From assembly GCA_002335345.1 (NCBI GenBank), contig DDCS01000087.1, forward strand, positions 964-32,165: a DNA stretch of 31,202 bases, read 5' to 3'. Under the pieces are notes generated by a model, which worked only from the letters and a program-made list of their open reading frames with translations, was not told where the DNA came from and did no database searches. Shown one piece after another: positions 22,429 to 30,272 of the stretch; position 1 is the stretch's first letter, and each line of letters starts with the position of its first letter. This stretch comes from Flavobacteriaceae bacterium UBA2000. GTDB taxonomy: Bacteria > Bacteroidota > Bacteroidia > Flavobacteriales > Flavobacteriaceae. A program made the position numbers and the translations under genes.

Positions 22429-23446
22429 TGTTTGCCGCTTTTTTACTGGTATTCATCATTTCCAGGGCAACGACTATCGCTATGCCAACGGCAATAAATA
22501 ATACGGCCCAATACGTTTGCGCAAGGGCAAGATCGGGTAAATAACGATCGAAGTCTTTGATGATTTCCCTGCCTTTGGCGTCCATAAGCACCTCGCCCAA
22601 ATTATTGGTCGCGAAAATCTTGGTTTTCCATGGCCAAACAACGCCTAGTGATCCAGCGATAAACCCGATAATCGTGGCATAAGTTTGCTTTCGATAGGAT
22701 TTTAGCACTGCGGCCAATAAGTGAGAAAATGAAACCAATCCGACTAGGGATCCTGCCGAGAAGACCAACAGAATTTTTATCATGGGCCATAATTCAAGAG
22801 CGACGGTTGTATTGAGCTCGCCTTGGATCATGAACGACAAGAAGTTAAACAGGGCATTGACTGAATCGACAAGCAGTAATACATAATTGCCTAAAAGCAT
22901 CAGAATAAAAGATCCAGATAAGCCCGGCAGTGTCATTCCAGAGACGCTGATGATGCCACAGAAAAACACAAACCAAATTTGATCGTTTTCTCGCGCAGGT
23001 TCTAAAAAGCTAATGCTCAAGCCGACTAAGGCTCCGAGTAGCAGATAAAAACCATGACTCGAACGCCACCGTCCAAAGTCCTTTGCGATGTAATATATCG
23101 AGCCGATAATCATCCCGAAAAAACCGCCCCACACATAGAGTTCGTAGTGGATCAGCGCATAGTCCAGTAATTGTGATACACTGAAATAACTGATCACCAT
23201 ACCCGTAATGAGCAATCCTAAAAATCCGCCATTGATTTCCCGATAAAAGGCCTTAAACCCGTCTTTTCGGAGCAGTGAAAATGAATGTCGATTTACCCGT
23301 TGTAGGCTATAAATGAATTCCTCGTAAAATCCAGCAACAAAAGCGATGACCCCGCCAGAGACTCCAGGTACTTTGTTGGCAGCCCCCATGGCGATTCCCT
23401 TAATGACCAGCCAAATTTTATCGCTTAAGCTTCTGGTTGTGTTCAT
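22421..23446 (-). CDS. DUF368 (PopT-like) membrane protein, second copy
   Basis: 341 residues, about eight to ten hydrophobic helices. DUF368 proteins have been shown in other bacteria to act as undecaprenyl-phosphate translocases (PopT), returning the lipid carrier to the cytosolic face. The family motif near residue 20 reads GAANKVPGVSGGVIAF here, whereas the upstream copy has the usual GAADAVPGVSGGTIAF. The second internal half-motif is MTLPGLSGSFILMLLG. The D-to-N and A-to-K changes may alter transport. A cytosolic-sized insert of about 35 residues (TKIFATNNLGEVLMDAKGREI...) precedes the last helix. It overlaps the upstream copy by four bases and aroE by eight. Confidence 0.88.
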   Translation of the reverse strand: MNTTRSLSDKIWLVIKGIAMGAANKVPGVSGGVIAFVAGFYEEFIYSLQRVNRHSFSLLRKDGFKAFYREINGGFLGLLITGMVISYFSVSQLLDYALIHYELYVWGGFFGMIIGSIYYIAKDFGRWRSSHGFYLLLGALVGLSISFLEPARENDQIWFVFFCGIISVSGMTLPGLSGSFILMLLGNYVLLLVDSVNALFNFLSFMIQGELNTTVALELWPMIKILLVFSAGSLVGLVSFSHLLAAVLKSYRKQTYATIIGFIAGSLGVVWPWKTKIFATNNLGEVLMDAKGREIIKDFDRYLPDLALAQTYWAVLFIAVGIAIVVALEMMNTSKKAANNG

Positions 23447-24453
23447 TTGGTGTCTTTTTCACGTCCTAAATACTCTAATCCTAATAGGACAATAATGCCG
23501 ATGAGCATCATACTCAGCGCAGGAATAATTTCGGCGTCGACCCCCGGATTAATGGTAGAAAAGTCACCGGGGAGTATACTGCGTTCTCTTAGGGCTTTCA
23601 AGGTTTCAAAATCGCCTGTAGCTTTTTGAGCTTCACTCAGGGTGCCCAATTCAAATCGCTCCATTGTAAAGCGCAGTCCCGTGGAGCGCTCGAGAACCTC
23701 TAAAGTTTCTTTCCACGGCCATATTTTATTGAGACTTCCTAAAACAAACCCTGTAAGCAGGGCCAAGGTCGTGTCTTGATAGCGGTTAAACAGCCAGCGC
23801 AATACACGACTAAAGCTCAACAAGCCTAAAACAGCACCCCCGACAAACAACAATATTTTTTGAATATCAAAATTGTGTAAGGCGTCGCTCAAAGTTTTAT
23901 AAGCCCCTAAAATAACTAGAATAAAGGAGCCGGAGATTCCGGGTAAAATCATCGCGCAGATGGCCAAAGCCCCGGCAAAAAATAAAAACCATGCTTGATC
24001 TACACCCCCGTAGCTCGGCAATTGTGTTAGGTAAAAGGCTAATAAAGTCCCTGAGATCAAACTCAAATAGCGCCATAGATTCCAATGCCTTACCTGGCGT
24101 CCCATGTAGAGGACACTGGCGACAATTAAACCAAAGAAAAAGGACCAAATCCATATCGGATGTTGCTCGATAAGAAATTTAGCCAGTCGCATCAGACTGA
24201 CAAAACTGACCAAAATCCCCGTGATAAGCGTGAGTAGGAACCCGCCGTTGGCTTCTTGCCAAAAGGCCTTAAAACCATGGTCTTTTAATGTTTTTAAAAG
24301 CCCCAAATTGATGCCTGAAATAGTTTTGATGAGCTCAGGATAAATACCAGAAATAAAGGCGATTGTTCCTCCTGATACTCCTGGAACGGCGTCGGCAGCG
24401 CCCATGGCAATGCCCTTAAAAAAGAGTGTGATTGTTTGCTTGGATAGCCGCAT
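23443..24453 (-). CDS. DUF368 (PopT-like) membrane protein, first copy
   Basis: 336 residues, same fold and same order of motifs as the following gene: KGIAMGAADAVPGVSGGTIAF near residues 13-33, NGGFLLTLITGILVSF, and MILPGISGSFILVILG in the second half. It has a soluble loop of about 55 residues before the last helix. The two genes are tandem paralogues (a shared opening FxKAF..E.NGGFL and the same length), clearly from a duplication. Likely role by family: recycling of undecaprenyl phosphate used for peptidoglycan and LPS/O-antigen synthesis. It is the first gene of the operon with aroE; the start is ATG at 24453, 32 bases after the TPR gene stop. Confidence 0.9.
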   Translation of the reverse strand: MRLSKQTITLFFKGIAMGAADAVPGVSGGTIAFISGIYPELIKTISGINLGLLKTLKDHGFKAFWQEANGGFLLTLITGILVSFVSLMRLAKFLIEQHPIWIWSFFFGLIVASVLYMGRQVRHWNLWRYLSLISGTLLAFYLTQLPSYGGVDQAWFLFFAGALAICAMILPGISGSFILVILGAYKTLSDALHNFDIQKILLFVGGAVLGLLSFSRVLRWLFNRYQDTTLALLTGFVLGSLNKIWPWKETLEVLERSTGLRFTMERFELGTLSEAQKATGDFETLKALRERSILPGDFSTINPGVDAEIIPALSMMLIGIIVLLGLEYLGREKDTK

Positions 24454-24471
24454 ATTTCAGAGGTTTACCCT

Positions 24472-24479
24472 CAAAAATA
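24472..24479 (-). promoter_or_regulatory. Candidate -7 box for the DUF368-DUF368-aroE operon
   Basis: Read on the minus strand this is TATTTTTG, an exact match to TAnnTTTG, 18 bases before the ATG at 24453. No convincing -33 box is seen, and the operon may also be read through from the TPR gene. Confidence 0.4.
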
Positions 24480-24485
24480 AGACAA

Positions 24486-25886
24486 TTATACCGAAGGTTT
24501 TTGATGATTTTGGATTAATTCTTGAACGAGTTTAAGGCGATATACCTCAGGAAATAAAATCTCTAAGATCATCACAAACTCTGAATCTAAGTGCAATGCA
24601 TTGACCAGGTGAAATTGGGCCTTATTGGTTTCGTGTAGCATAAAACACAAACCGGCCATTCGAAATTCTATTTCCGGATGTTCGGGGTAAAATTCAATCG
24701 CTTGTAACAGATTTTTTCTGGCCGCTTCATACTCGCCCAATTCGATAAGAATATCACAGCGTGAGAGCCATGTGTCAATTTCGTAATTTCCTAGCTCTAT
24801 TGTTCGGCGGTAACCGTGTTCTGCTTCTTCAAAGTTTTCCAGCTTTCTGTTTATTTTTGCGTAACGCTTCCAGTACAAGACATTGTCCGCATCAATACCC
24901 ACTGCTTTATCTATGTAGTACAAGGCTTTTTTATAATCCTTTTTTTTGAGGTAGAAGTCAGTGATGGCAATCCAAGCCTTATCTAAAAGGGCATCTTCCG
25001 TGACACATTTATTATAAAATTGTAGGGCCATTTCTTCGTTCCCGAGACGCTCATAGCACCTACCAATGCGCAAAAGGGCAAAGGAGGTTGGGTCATCAAG
25101 ACCAAGAGTCGTCATGTAGCTTTCTATGGCCTCTTCGTATTGCTTTAGTTTTTCGAGCACCTTACCCTTTTCAAGATATGCCCCGATAAACCGGTCATCA
25201 CTGATGATTGCAAAGTCAAACGCGGCTAGCGCTTTTTTGTAGTCTTTAATTTGATAATATTGCTTGCCGATTTGATGCCAGGCCACCTCGCAGTAAGGTT
25301 GGCTATTCAAAAAATCATTTAAATAATCGATGGCCTGTTCGTGTTGTTCCAAAAACTCAAAACAATAAACCACATTATAGAGCGCGGAATAGTCTTCAGT
25401 ATCCTCTTCAACACACTGCATGAAATACCCCTTGGCGTTTTCGTAGTCTTCTAAAAATAGGTATTCCATCCCGATTAATGAGAGCACGTCTAATGGGTCT
25501 TCGGTTATTTCAAGGGCTTGTTCTAAAAGTTGAATTGCTTTTTTATGTTGATCACGCCGGGAAAGGATATTCGCCTTTTGAATAAAAATCTCTTCGTTAA
25601 ATTGTTCAATCAAATAGAGTTCATCCAATAATTTTTCTGCGTGGTCGAGCTGGTTTTCAAAAATAAACATCTCTACTTCGAATAATTTTAAATTCGTAGA
25701 ACTCGGATGTTGCTCAAGCCCTAAACGCGTCGCTTTCTTTGCCAAGGCCATTTTTCCTTGTTCTAAGTAGTGATGAATTATTTCCTCAAACTCTTCAGAG
25801 TCAAAAAAGTAGACGTCATTGGTCTGCAGCATGGATTCAAAACGCGTTAGAGAGAAGTTGTTATGCTCTTCAGGGCCTAGGTGCAT
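24486..25886 (-). CDS. Tetratricopeptide-repeat protein
   Basis: 466 residues, almost entirely TPR units of about 34 residues. Typical helix pairs include YSALYNVVYCFEFLEQHEQA, VAWHQIGKQYYQIKDYKKALAAFDFA and AWIAITDFYLKKKDYKKALYYIDKAV; ten or more repeats can be counted. There is no signal peptide or membrane helix, so it is a cytosolic scaffold or binding protein, partner unknown. The N-terminal ~30 residues contain an acidic stretch (DSEEFEE). It sits directly upstream of the DUF368 pair on the same strand. A 105-base gap to the aminotransferase gene holds TATATTTA on the minus strand (25912-25919), a weak -7 candidate. Confidence 0.9.
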   Translation of the reverse strand: MHLGPEEHNNFSLTRFESMLQTNDVYFFDSEEFEEIIHHYLEQGKMALAKKATRLGLEQHPSSTNLKLFEVEMFIFENQLDHAEKLLDELYLIEQFNEEIFIQKANILSRRDQHKKAIQLLEQALEITEDPLDVLSLIGMEYLFLEDYENAKGYFMQCVEEDTEDYSALYNVVYCFEFLEQHEQAIDYLNDFLNSQPYCEVAWHQIGKQYYQIKDYKKALAAFDFAIISDDRFIGAYLEKGKVLEKLKQYEEAIESYMTTLGLDDPTSFALLRIGRCYERLGNEEMALQFYNKCVTEDALLDKAWIAITDFYLKKKDYKKALYYIDKAVGIDADNVLYWKRYAKINRKLENFEEAEHGYRRTIELGNYEIDTWLSRCDILIELGEYEAARKNLLQAIEFYPEHPEIEFRMAGLCFMLHETNKAQFHLVNALHLDSEFVMILEILFPEVYRLKLVQELIQNHQKPSV

Positions 25887-25991
25887 AATTAGCGTTTAGC
25901 TGTTTGTTCATTAAATATAAGTGACCCTTGAGGAATTGGACCGGATTCTGCGGTTTACTTTTTAACAAGCTTATCAACACGGGGTCTGGAA

Positions 25992-27179
25992 TTAAGCATC
26001 GAGGCTGTCCAATACCTCACGAATTATCTGGCATCCTTGTCCAATTTCCTGGTTTGAAATAGTCAATGGTGGCGTAATGCGCACAGCTTTGTCTTCGTAC
26101 AAAAGCCAAAATAGAATCAACCCGCGTTTTGCGGATCGCAACACCAATTCGTTTGCTTGGTTTGGGTTTTCGAGAATAATCGCCAGCATGAGCCCCTTGC
26201 CGCGGACCTCTTTTATTTTGGGATGTTGTAGTTCACGTCGCAATAACTGTTCTTTTTCCAAGACAGCACTGAAGAATCCATCACCACTGATAATTTTGAG
26301 CGTCGCTAAGGCCGCAGCAGCAATTACAGGATGACCCCCAAAAGTAGTGATGTGCCCTAGTTTTGGTTTGGTCGCAAAAGTCTCCATCATCGCTTTGGAG
26401 GCGGTGAGTGCTCCAATGGGCATGCCGCCCCCCATTCCTTTTCCCATTACCACAATGTCTGGAACGACCCCAAAGTGTTCAAAGCCAAAAAGGCGTCCAG
26501 TGCGCCCAAATCCGGGTTGAATTTCATCCAAAATTAGGAGTGCGCCGACGGCGTCGCATTTTGACTTTAGGGTTTTCAAGTAATCCGGGTCTGGAACAAT
26601 AAAACCGGCCCCCCCTTGAATGGTTTCTAAAATAACGGCCGCCGTTTCGGGGTCAATTTGATCGAGAGCTGAGTAATCATTAAAGGCAATAGGGCGCGTA
26701 TGGGGAATCAAAGGGCCAAAGGGGTCTGTGCGTTCCGGGTAATCCATGACACTCATTGCGCCCATGGTATTGCCGTGATAGGCTCTTTTACCGTATAGAA
26801 TTTTCTGTCTTTTGGTCCATGCCCGGGCTAATTTCAGTGCCGCTTCAATCGCCTCTGTCCCGCTATTCACCAAATAGGTGGTATCCAAGGGTTCCGGCAT
26901 TAATTCAGCCAGTCTACGGCATAGCTCGACTGCTGGGGTTTGTACATATTCCCCGTAAACCATCACGTGCATATAGGACGCAGCCTGTTGTTGAACGGCA
27001 CGAACTACTTCAGGATGAGCATGACCAACACTACACGCGGAAACCCCTGCAACAAAATCGAGATGCGCTGTTCCTAGGTGGTCATAAATATACGAGCCAC
27101 TGGCATGATCCACCACCAAACCGAGCGGGTGAGGAGTGGTCTGGGCCTGATATTTATAAAAATTCTCTTTATGATCCAT
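25992..27179 (-). CDS. Class III PLP-dependent aminotransferase (ArgD/GabT-like)
   Basis: 395 residues. PLP site features are NSGTEAIEAALKLAR at 105-119 (phosphate cup), LILDEIQPGFGRTG at 215-228 with D218 binding the pyridine nitrogen, and MGKGMGGGMP at 245-254 with Schiff-base lysine K247. The fold-type I class III family covers acetylornithine, 4-aminobutyrate, ornithine and omega-amino acid aminotransferases; the exact substrate is not clear from motifs alone. No arg genes are near, so an arginine role is not supported by context. It follows the OstA-like gene by 14 bases and is probably in the purA-ostA operon. Confidence 0.92.
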   Translation of the reverse strand: MDHKENFYKYQAQTTPHPLGLVVDHASGSYIYDHLGTAHLDFVAGVSACSVGHAHPEVVRAVQQQAASYMHVMVYGEYVQTPAVELCRRLAELMPEPLDTTYLVNSGTEAIEAALKLARAWTKRQKILYGKRAYHGNTMGAMSVMDYPERTDPFGPLIPHTRPIAFNDYSALDQIDPETAAVILETIQGGAGFIVPDPDYLKTLKSKCDAVGALLILDEIQPGFGRTGRLFGFEHFGVVPDIVVMGKGMGGGMPIGALTASKAMMETFATKPKLGHITTFGGHPVIAAAALATLKIISGDGFFSAVLEKEQLLRRELQHPKIKEVRGKGLMLAIILENPNQANELVLRSAKRGLILFWLLYEDKAVRITPPLTISNQEIGQGCQIIREVLDSLDA

Positions 27180-27193
27180 GGGACTCAGGGCGA

Positions 27194-28900
27194 TTACTTG
27201 TCTTGTTCTGCAGAGGCATCGTCATTCGTCGCAGGACTGCCAAACGGCTCATGATCCGGCAACATTAATTCTTGGGGCAACTCAATTCCACGAATAGGTT
27301 TTAAGGCAGGAAATGTCTTGCCGCCAAACAAATCGTCTTTGAAAAATAAGCGTTCCTTTCCGCGCCAAATAAATCCCGGAAGAATACGCGCATTCTCAGG
27401 AAATTCGGAAGGCGGATAAACCTTACCTGGAACTTTATTGATAAATCGGATGCCGCTGATTTTCTGCTCTTTAATGTAGAGCTGCATAGAAGAGGCTACA
27501 GTATTGTTGATGCCCACTAATTTCTTTTTGTCGTCCCGGCTGTAATACACGACCTGGCTATTTTTAATGACATCTATGGTGTCTAATTTGTTTTGAGTAA
27601 AGCGTCCTATGAGCTGTGCGCCTTTAACCTGATTAAACCCGTCAATATCTTCTTGAATCATGAATGCATTATCAAATACCTTGAGTGAATCCAGCTCATT
27701 ATTGATTTGATCTTGAATCAAATGGATGGTATCTCCTGTAATTTGTTGATCTCCTGTCCAAAGCACGGGCCGCCCGAGCATCTTGGTTAAGCCGCGGTCT
27801 TGAAAGACAACAATTGAATCACATCGACCAGAGGTGCGCTCTGCCAAAGATTTACCGGGCTTAAACATTCGGGCCTCATGAAACCCCCGAATGACCCGCA
27901 TTTGTGGTGGGCCTGTCACGCGCAAGGTGTCCGCATGTATGTAAATAGAATCTTGTTCTTGAACACTAATCGCTACAGCACGATTGGTAATATAGACCGA
28001 GTCTTTGTCTTTGAAAACTTCTGCGTAATGACCGCGCACCACCATTTTATTGGTAGAATCGATCAGTTTGATGTTATTGGATGCCGCAGCATAGCCAAGC
28101 CCACGGTCAAAGTAAATACTGTCCCCAAAGAGTATTCTCTGGTTGTAATCCACGCGCGAGTTTTTAACAAAATGACCGCGATTACTTCGTGTATTATAAT
28201 AACCTCGTTCGCAATAAATCGTACTGCTCGGGCTTTCAATTCGGGAATCACCGTATAAATAAGCGAGTCCTGATTCCGAATAGAAGTCAAGTCGCGGAGC
28301 GTGAACCGTATATTCAGGATTTTCAATAACCACTGAACCCGAAAATTCATACTTTTTATTCTCGGTATAGAGTTTCCCTACTTGACTCGTGAGTACACTG
28401 CTGGTATCGCGAACGGTACCACCGCTTCTGTAATAGGCCTGTTGTTTTACGCGGTCAAAATAAAGGGTGTCTGCTTCAAGGCTCGAGGTGGGCTCTTTAA
28501 GCATAACCCCTCCGGCAGCAAAAGCCAATGAAGTATTGCCATTATACTCCCCATAAGCACTGCGCATCTCAATGGTATCGCCTTGTTGCACCAAGACATC
28601 ACCGAAGGCTTTGACAAAATTTTCTTTGAAATAGACCAATGCTTGATTGCACCACATATCGACGCCATCATGGACAATATGCACGGGTCCGTTGGCATCA
28701 CGCGAGTAGATTACGGCTTCCGGAAACTCAGGTTTTTTTTCAAAATACCCAGAAGTTACCCGGACTTGATTTGCTTTTTTTGGTGGTCCGGCTAAAGAAT
28801 CTGATTCAGAAACTAAATTTTGTGTCCACCCATGCAGGGGAGTGCCCAGAAAAAATCCTAGGAAACAGAAATATAAAAAATAAGAGCTACCGGGCCACAT
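27194..28900 (-). CDS. OstA/LptA-like outer-membrane biogenesis protein
   Basis: 568 residues with a signal peptide (hydrophobic 7-22, cleavage probably after GWTQ near 27). Most of the protein is a long run of short beta strands with recurring D(T/S)(L/I)YFD, GDSIYFDRG and ADTLYFDR patterns, the beta-jellyroll repeat of OstA/LptA/LptC proteins that carry LPS across the periplasm. It is about three times longer than E. coli LptA and lacks an evident LptD barrel, as in the OstA-like proteins of Bacteroidota. The C-terminus is acidic (DDASAEQDK). The inferred role is LPS transport; it follows purA by 31 bases and precedes the aminotransferase. Confidence 0.82.
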   Translation of the reverse strand: MWPGSSYFLYFCFLGFFLGTPLHGWTQNLVSESDSLAGPPKKANQVRVTSGYFEKKPEFPEAVIYSRDANGPVHIVHDGVDMWCNQALVYFKENFVKAFGDVLVQQGDTIEMRSAYGEYNGNTSLAFAAGGVMLKEPTSSLEADTLYFDRVKQQAYYRSGGTVRDTSSVLTSQVGKLYTENKKYEFSGSVVIENPEYTVHAPRLDFYSESGLAYLYGDSRIESPSSTIYCERGYYNTRSNRGHFVKNSRVDYNQRILFGDSIYFDRGLGYAAASNNIKLIDSTNKMVVRGHYAEVFKDKDSVYITNRAVAISVQEQDSIYIHADTLRVTGPPQMRVIRGFHEARMFKPGKSLAERTSGRCDSIVVFQDRGLTKMLGRPVLWTGDQQITGDTIHLIQDQINNELDSLKVFDNAFMIQEDIDGFNQVKGAQLIGRFTQNKLDTIDVIKNSQVVYYSRDDKKKLVGINNTVASSMQLYIKEQKISGIRFINKVPGKVYPPSEFPENARILPGFIWRGKERLFFKDDLFGGKTFPALKPIRGIELPQELMLPDHEPFGSPATNDDASAEQDK

Positions 28901-28931
28901 CAGGTGACGAAAATAGGGACTAATTTGCAGA

Positions 28932-30203
28932 TTACCGCAAAATCGTTTGCTTTCGGTCAGGACCGACGGAAACTATTTTAATCGGCACGCCTAATTCAAC
29001 TTCCAAAAATTCGATATAAGCCATGAGTTCTTTTGGTAATTGATCGGCTTGGGTCATGCCAGTGAGGTCTTCTTTCCAACCAGGGAGTTCCGTGTAAACA
29101 GGCGTGACGAGTTCTGGATCAATATCGTAAGGAAAATGCGTAATGGTTTTGCCTTGATAATTATAAGCAGTACAGACTTTTAGTTTGTCAAACCCGCTCA
29201 AGACATCTCCTTTCATCATCATGAGCTGCGTGACCCCGTTTATGGCCACTGCATATTTTAGCGCTACTAAGTCGAGCCATCCACAGCGACGGGGTCTGCC
29301 TGTCGTGGCGCCAAATTCATTGCCAACGCGGCCCATGGTTGCGCCCACCTCATCAAAAAGCTCAGTAGGGAAGGGGCCGCTCCCCACTCGGGTTGTGTAG
29401 GCCTTAAATATGCCAAAAACTTCTTTGATTTTATTCGGAGCGATACCCAGTCCTGTACAGGCTCCAGCTGCAGTGGTATTGGATGAAGTCACAAAGGGGT
29501 AGGTTCCAAAGTCAATGTCGAGCAATGAGCCTTGAGCTCCTTCCGCGAGAATGCTTTTTCCCTGAGCCATGGCGTCAAATAGATACGCTTCGCTATCAAT
29601 AAAATCTAGGGTTTTTAGCGTTTCAATAGCCCCGAAAAAGGCCACTTCTAATTCCGCTAGATCGTATTGAATGTCAGCTTTGTAGGAAGCGATCATCGCC
29701 TCGTGTTTGTTGGCCAATGCGCGGTATTTTTCTTTCCAGTTGGGCAGTTCGATATCCCCTACGCGAATGCCGTTACGCCCCGTTTTATCCATATAGGTTG
29801 GGCCAATACCTTTTAGGGTAGAACCAATTTTGGCTTTGCCTTTGGCGGCTTCACTCGCCGCATCGAGCAGTCTGTGGGTCGGTAGAATTAAATGGGCTTT
29901 TCGAGAAATTAAAAGTTTTTTTGGGATATCAATGCCAAAAGGGGCAAGGTTATCCAATTCGCGTTTGAAAATTACCGGATCGATGACCACACCATTGCCG
30001 ACCAAATTGACCGCAGTAGGATGAAATATACCACTGGGAATCGTGTGTAACACGTGCTTAATCCCATCAAACTCCAGCGTGTGTCCGGCATTTGGGCCGC
30101 CTTGAAAACGCGCAATGATATCGTACTGGGGAGTTAGTACGTCCACAATTTTCCCCTTCCCTTCGTCCCCCCACTGGAGTCCAAGCAATATGTCGACTTT
30201 CAT
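28932..30203 (-). CDS. purA: Adenylosuccinate synthetase
   Basis: GTP-dependent condensation of IMP with aspartate, the first committed step to AMP. 423 residues from the ATG at 30203 (MKVDILLGLQWGDEGKGK), standard length. The P-loop-like WGDEGKGK is at 11-18, with the catalytic aspartate D13. GGPNAGHTL follows near residue 38 with the catalytic histidine, IGSTLKGIGPTYMDK in the first third, and TTGRPRRCGWLD, a PROSITE-type signature, near residue 300. A TTG at 30218 would add five residues and is less likely. It is the first gene of the operon with ostA and the aminotransferase, with a candidate promoter 20 bases upstream. Confidence 0.98.
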   Translation of the reverse strand: MKVDILLGLQWGDEGKGKIVDVLTPQYDIIARFQGGPNAGHTLEFDGIKHVLHTIPSGIFHPTAVNLVGNGVVIDPVIFKRELDNLAPFGIDIPKKLLISRKAHLILPTHRLLDAASEAAKGKAKIGSTLKGIGPTYMDKTGRNGIRVGDIELPNWKEKYRALANKHEAMIASYKADIQYDLAELEVAFFGAIETLKTLDFIDSEAYLFDAMAQGKSILAEGAQGSLLDIDFGTYPFVTSSNTTAAGACTGLGIAPNKIKEVFGIFKAYTTRVGSGPFPTELFDEVGATMGRVGNEFGATTGRPRRCGWLDLVALKYAVAINGVTQLMMMKGDVLSGFDKLKVCTAYNYQGKTITHFPYDIDPELVTPVYTELPGWKEDLTGMTQADQLPKELMAYIEFLEVELGVPIKIVSVGPDRKQTILR

Positions 30204-30222
30204 CGCCTTGTCTTTCAAAGTA

Positions 30223-30254
30223 CAAAGGAAGACTTCACTGCCTTACCCACCAAT
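30223..30254 (-). promoter_or_regulatory. Candidate purA operon promoter (ATTG-N20-TTCCTTTG)
   Basis: On the minus strand ATTG (30251-30254) is 20 bases before TTCCTTTG (30223-30230), one mismatch in each box to TTTG/TAnnTTTG. It ends 19 bases before the ATG at 30203. The overlapping TACTTTG just downstream is an alternative -7 box with one base missing. Confidence 0.45.
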
Positions 30255-30272
30255 TCATGACGACAGCTATGC

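Noticed and set aside
26756..27268. 170-codon plus-strand open frame
   Set aside because: Fully antisense to a well-supported aminotransferase gene; proline/arginine-rich composition typical of a shadow frame.
27878..28258. 126-codon plus-strand open frame
   Set aside because: Antisense to the OstA-like gene, whose repeat pattern and signal peptide are clear.
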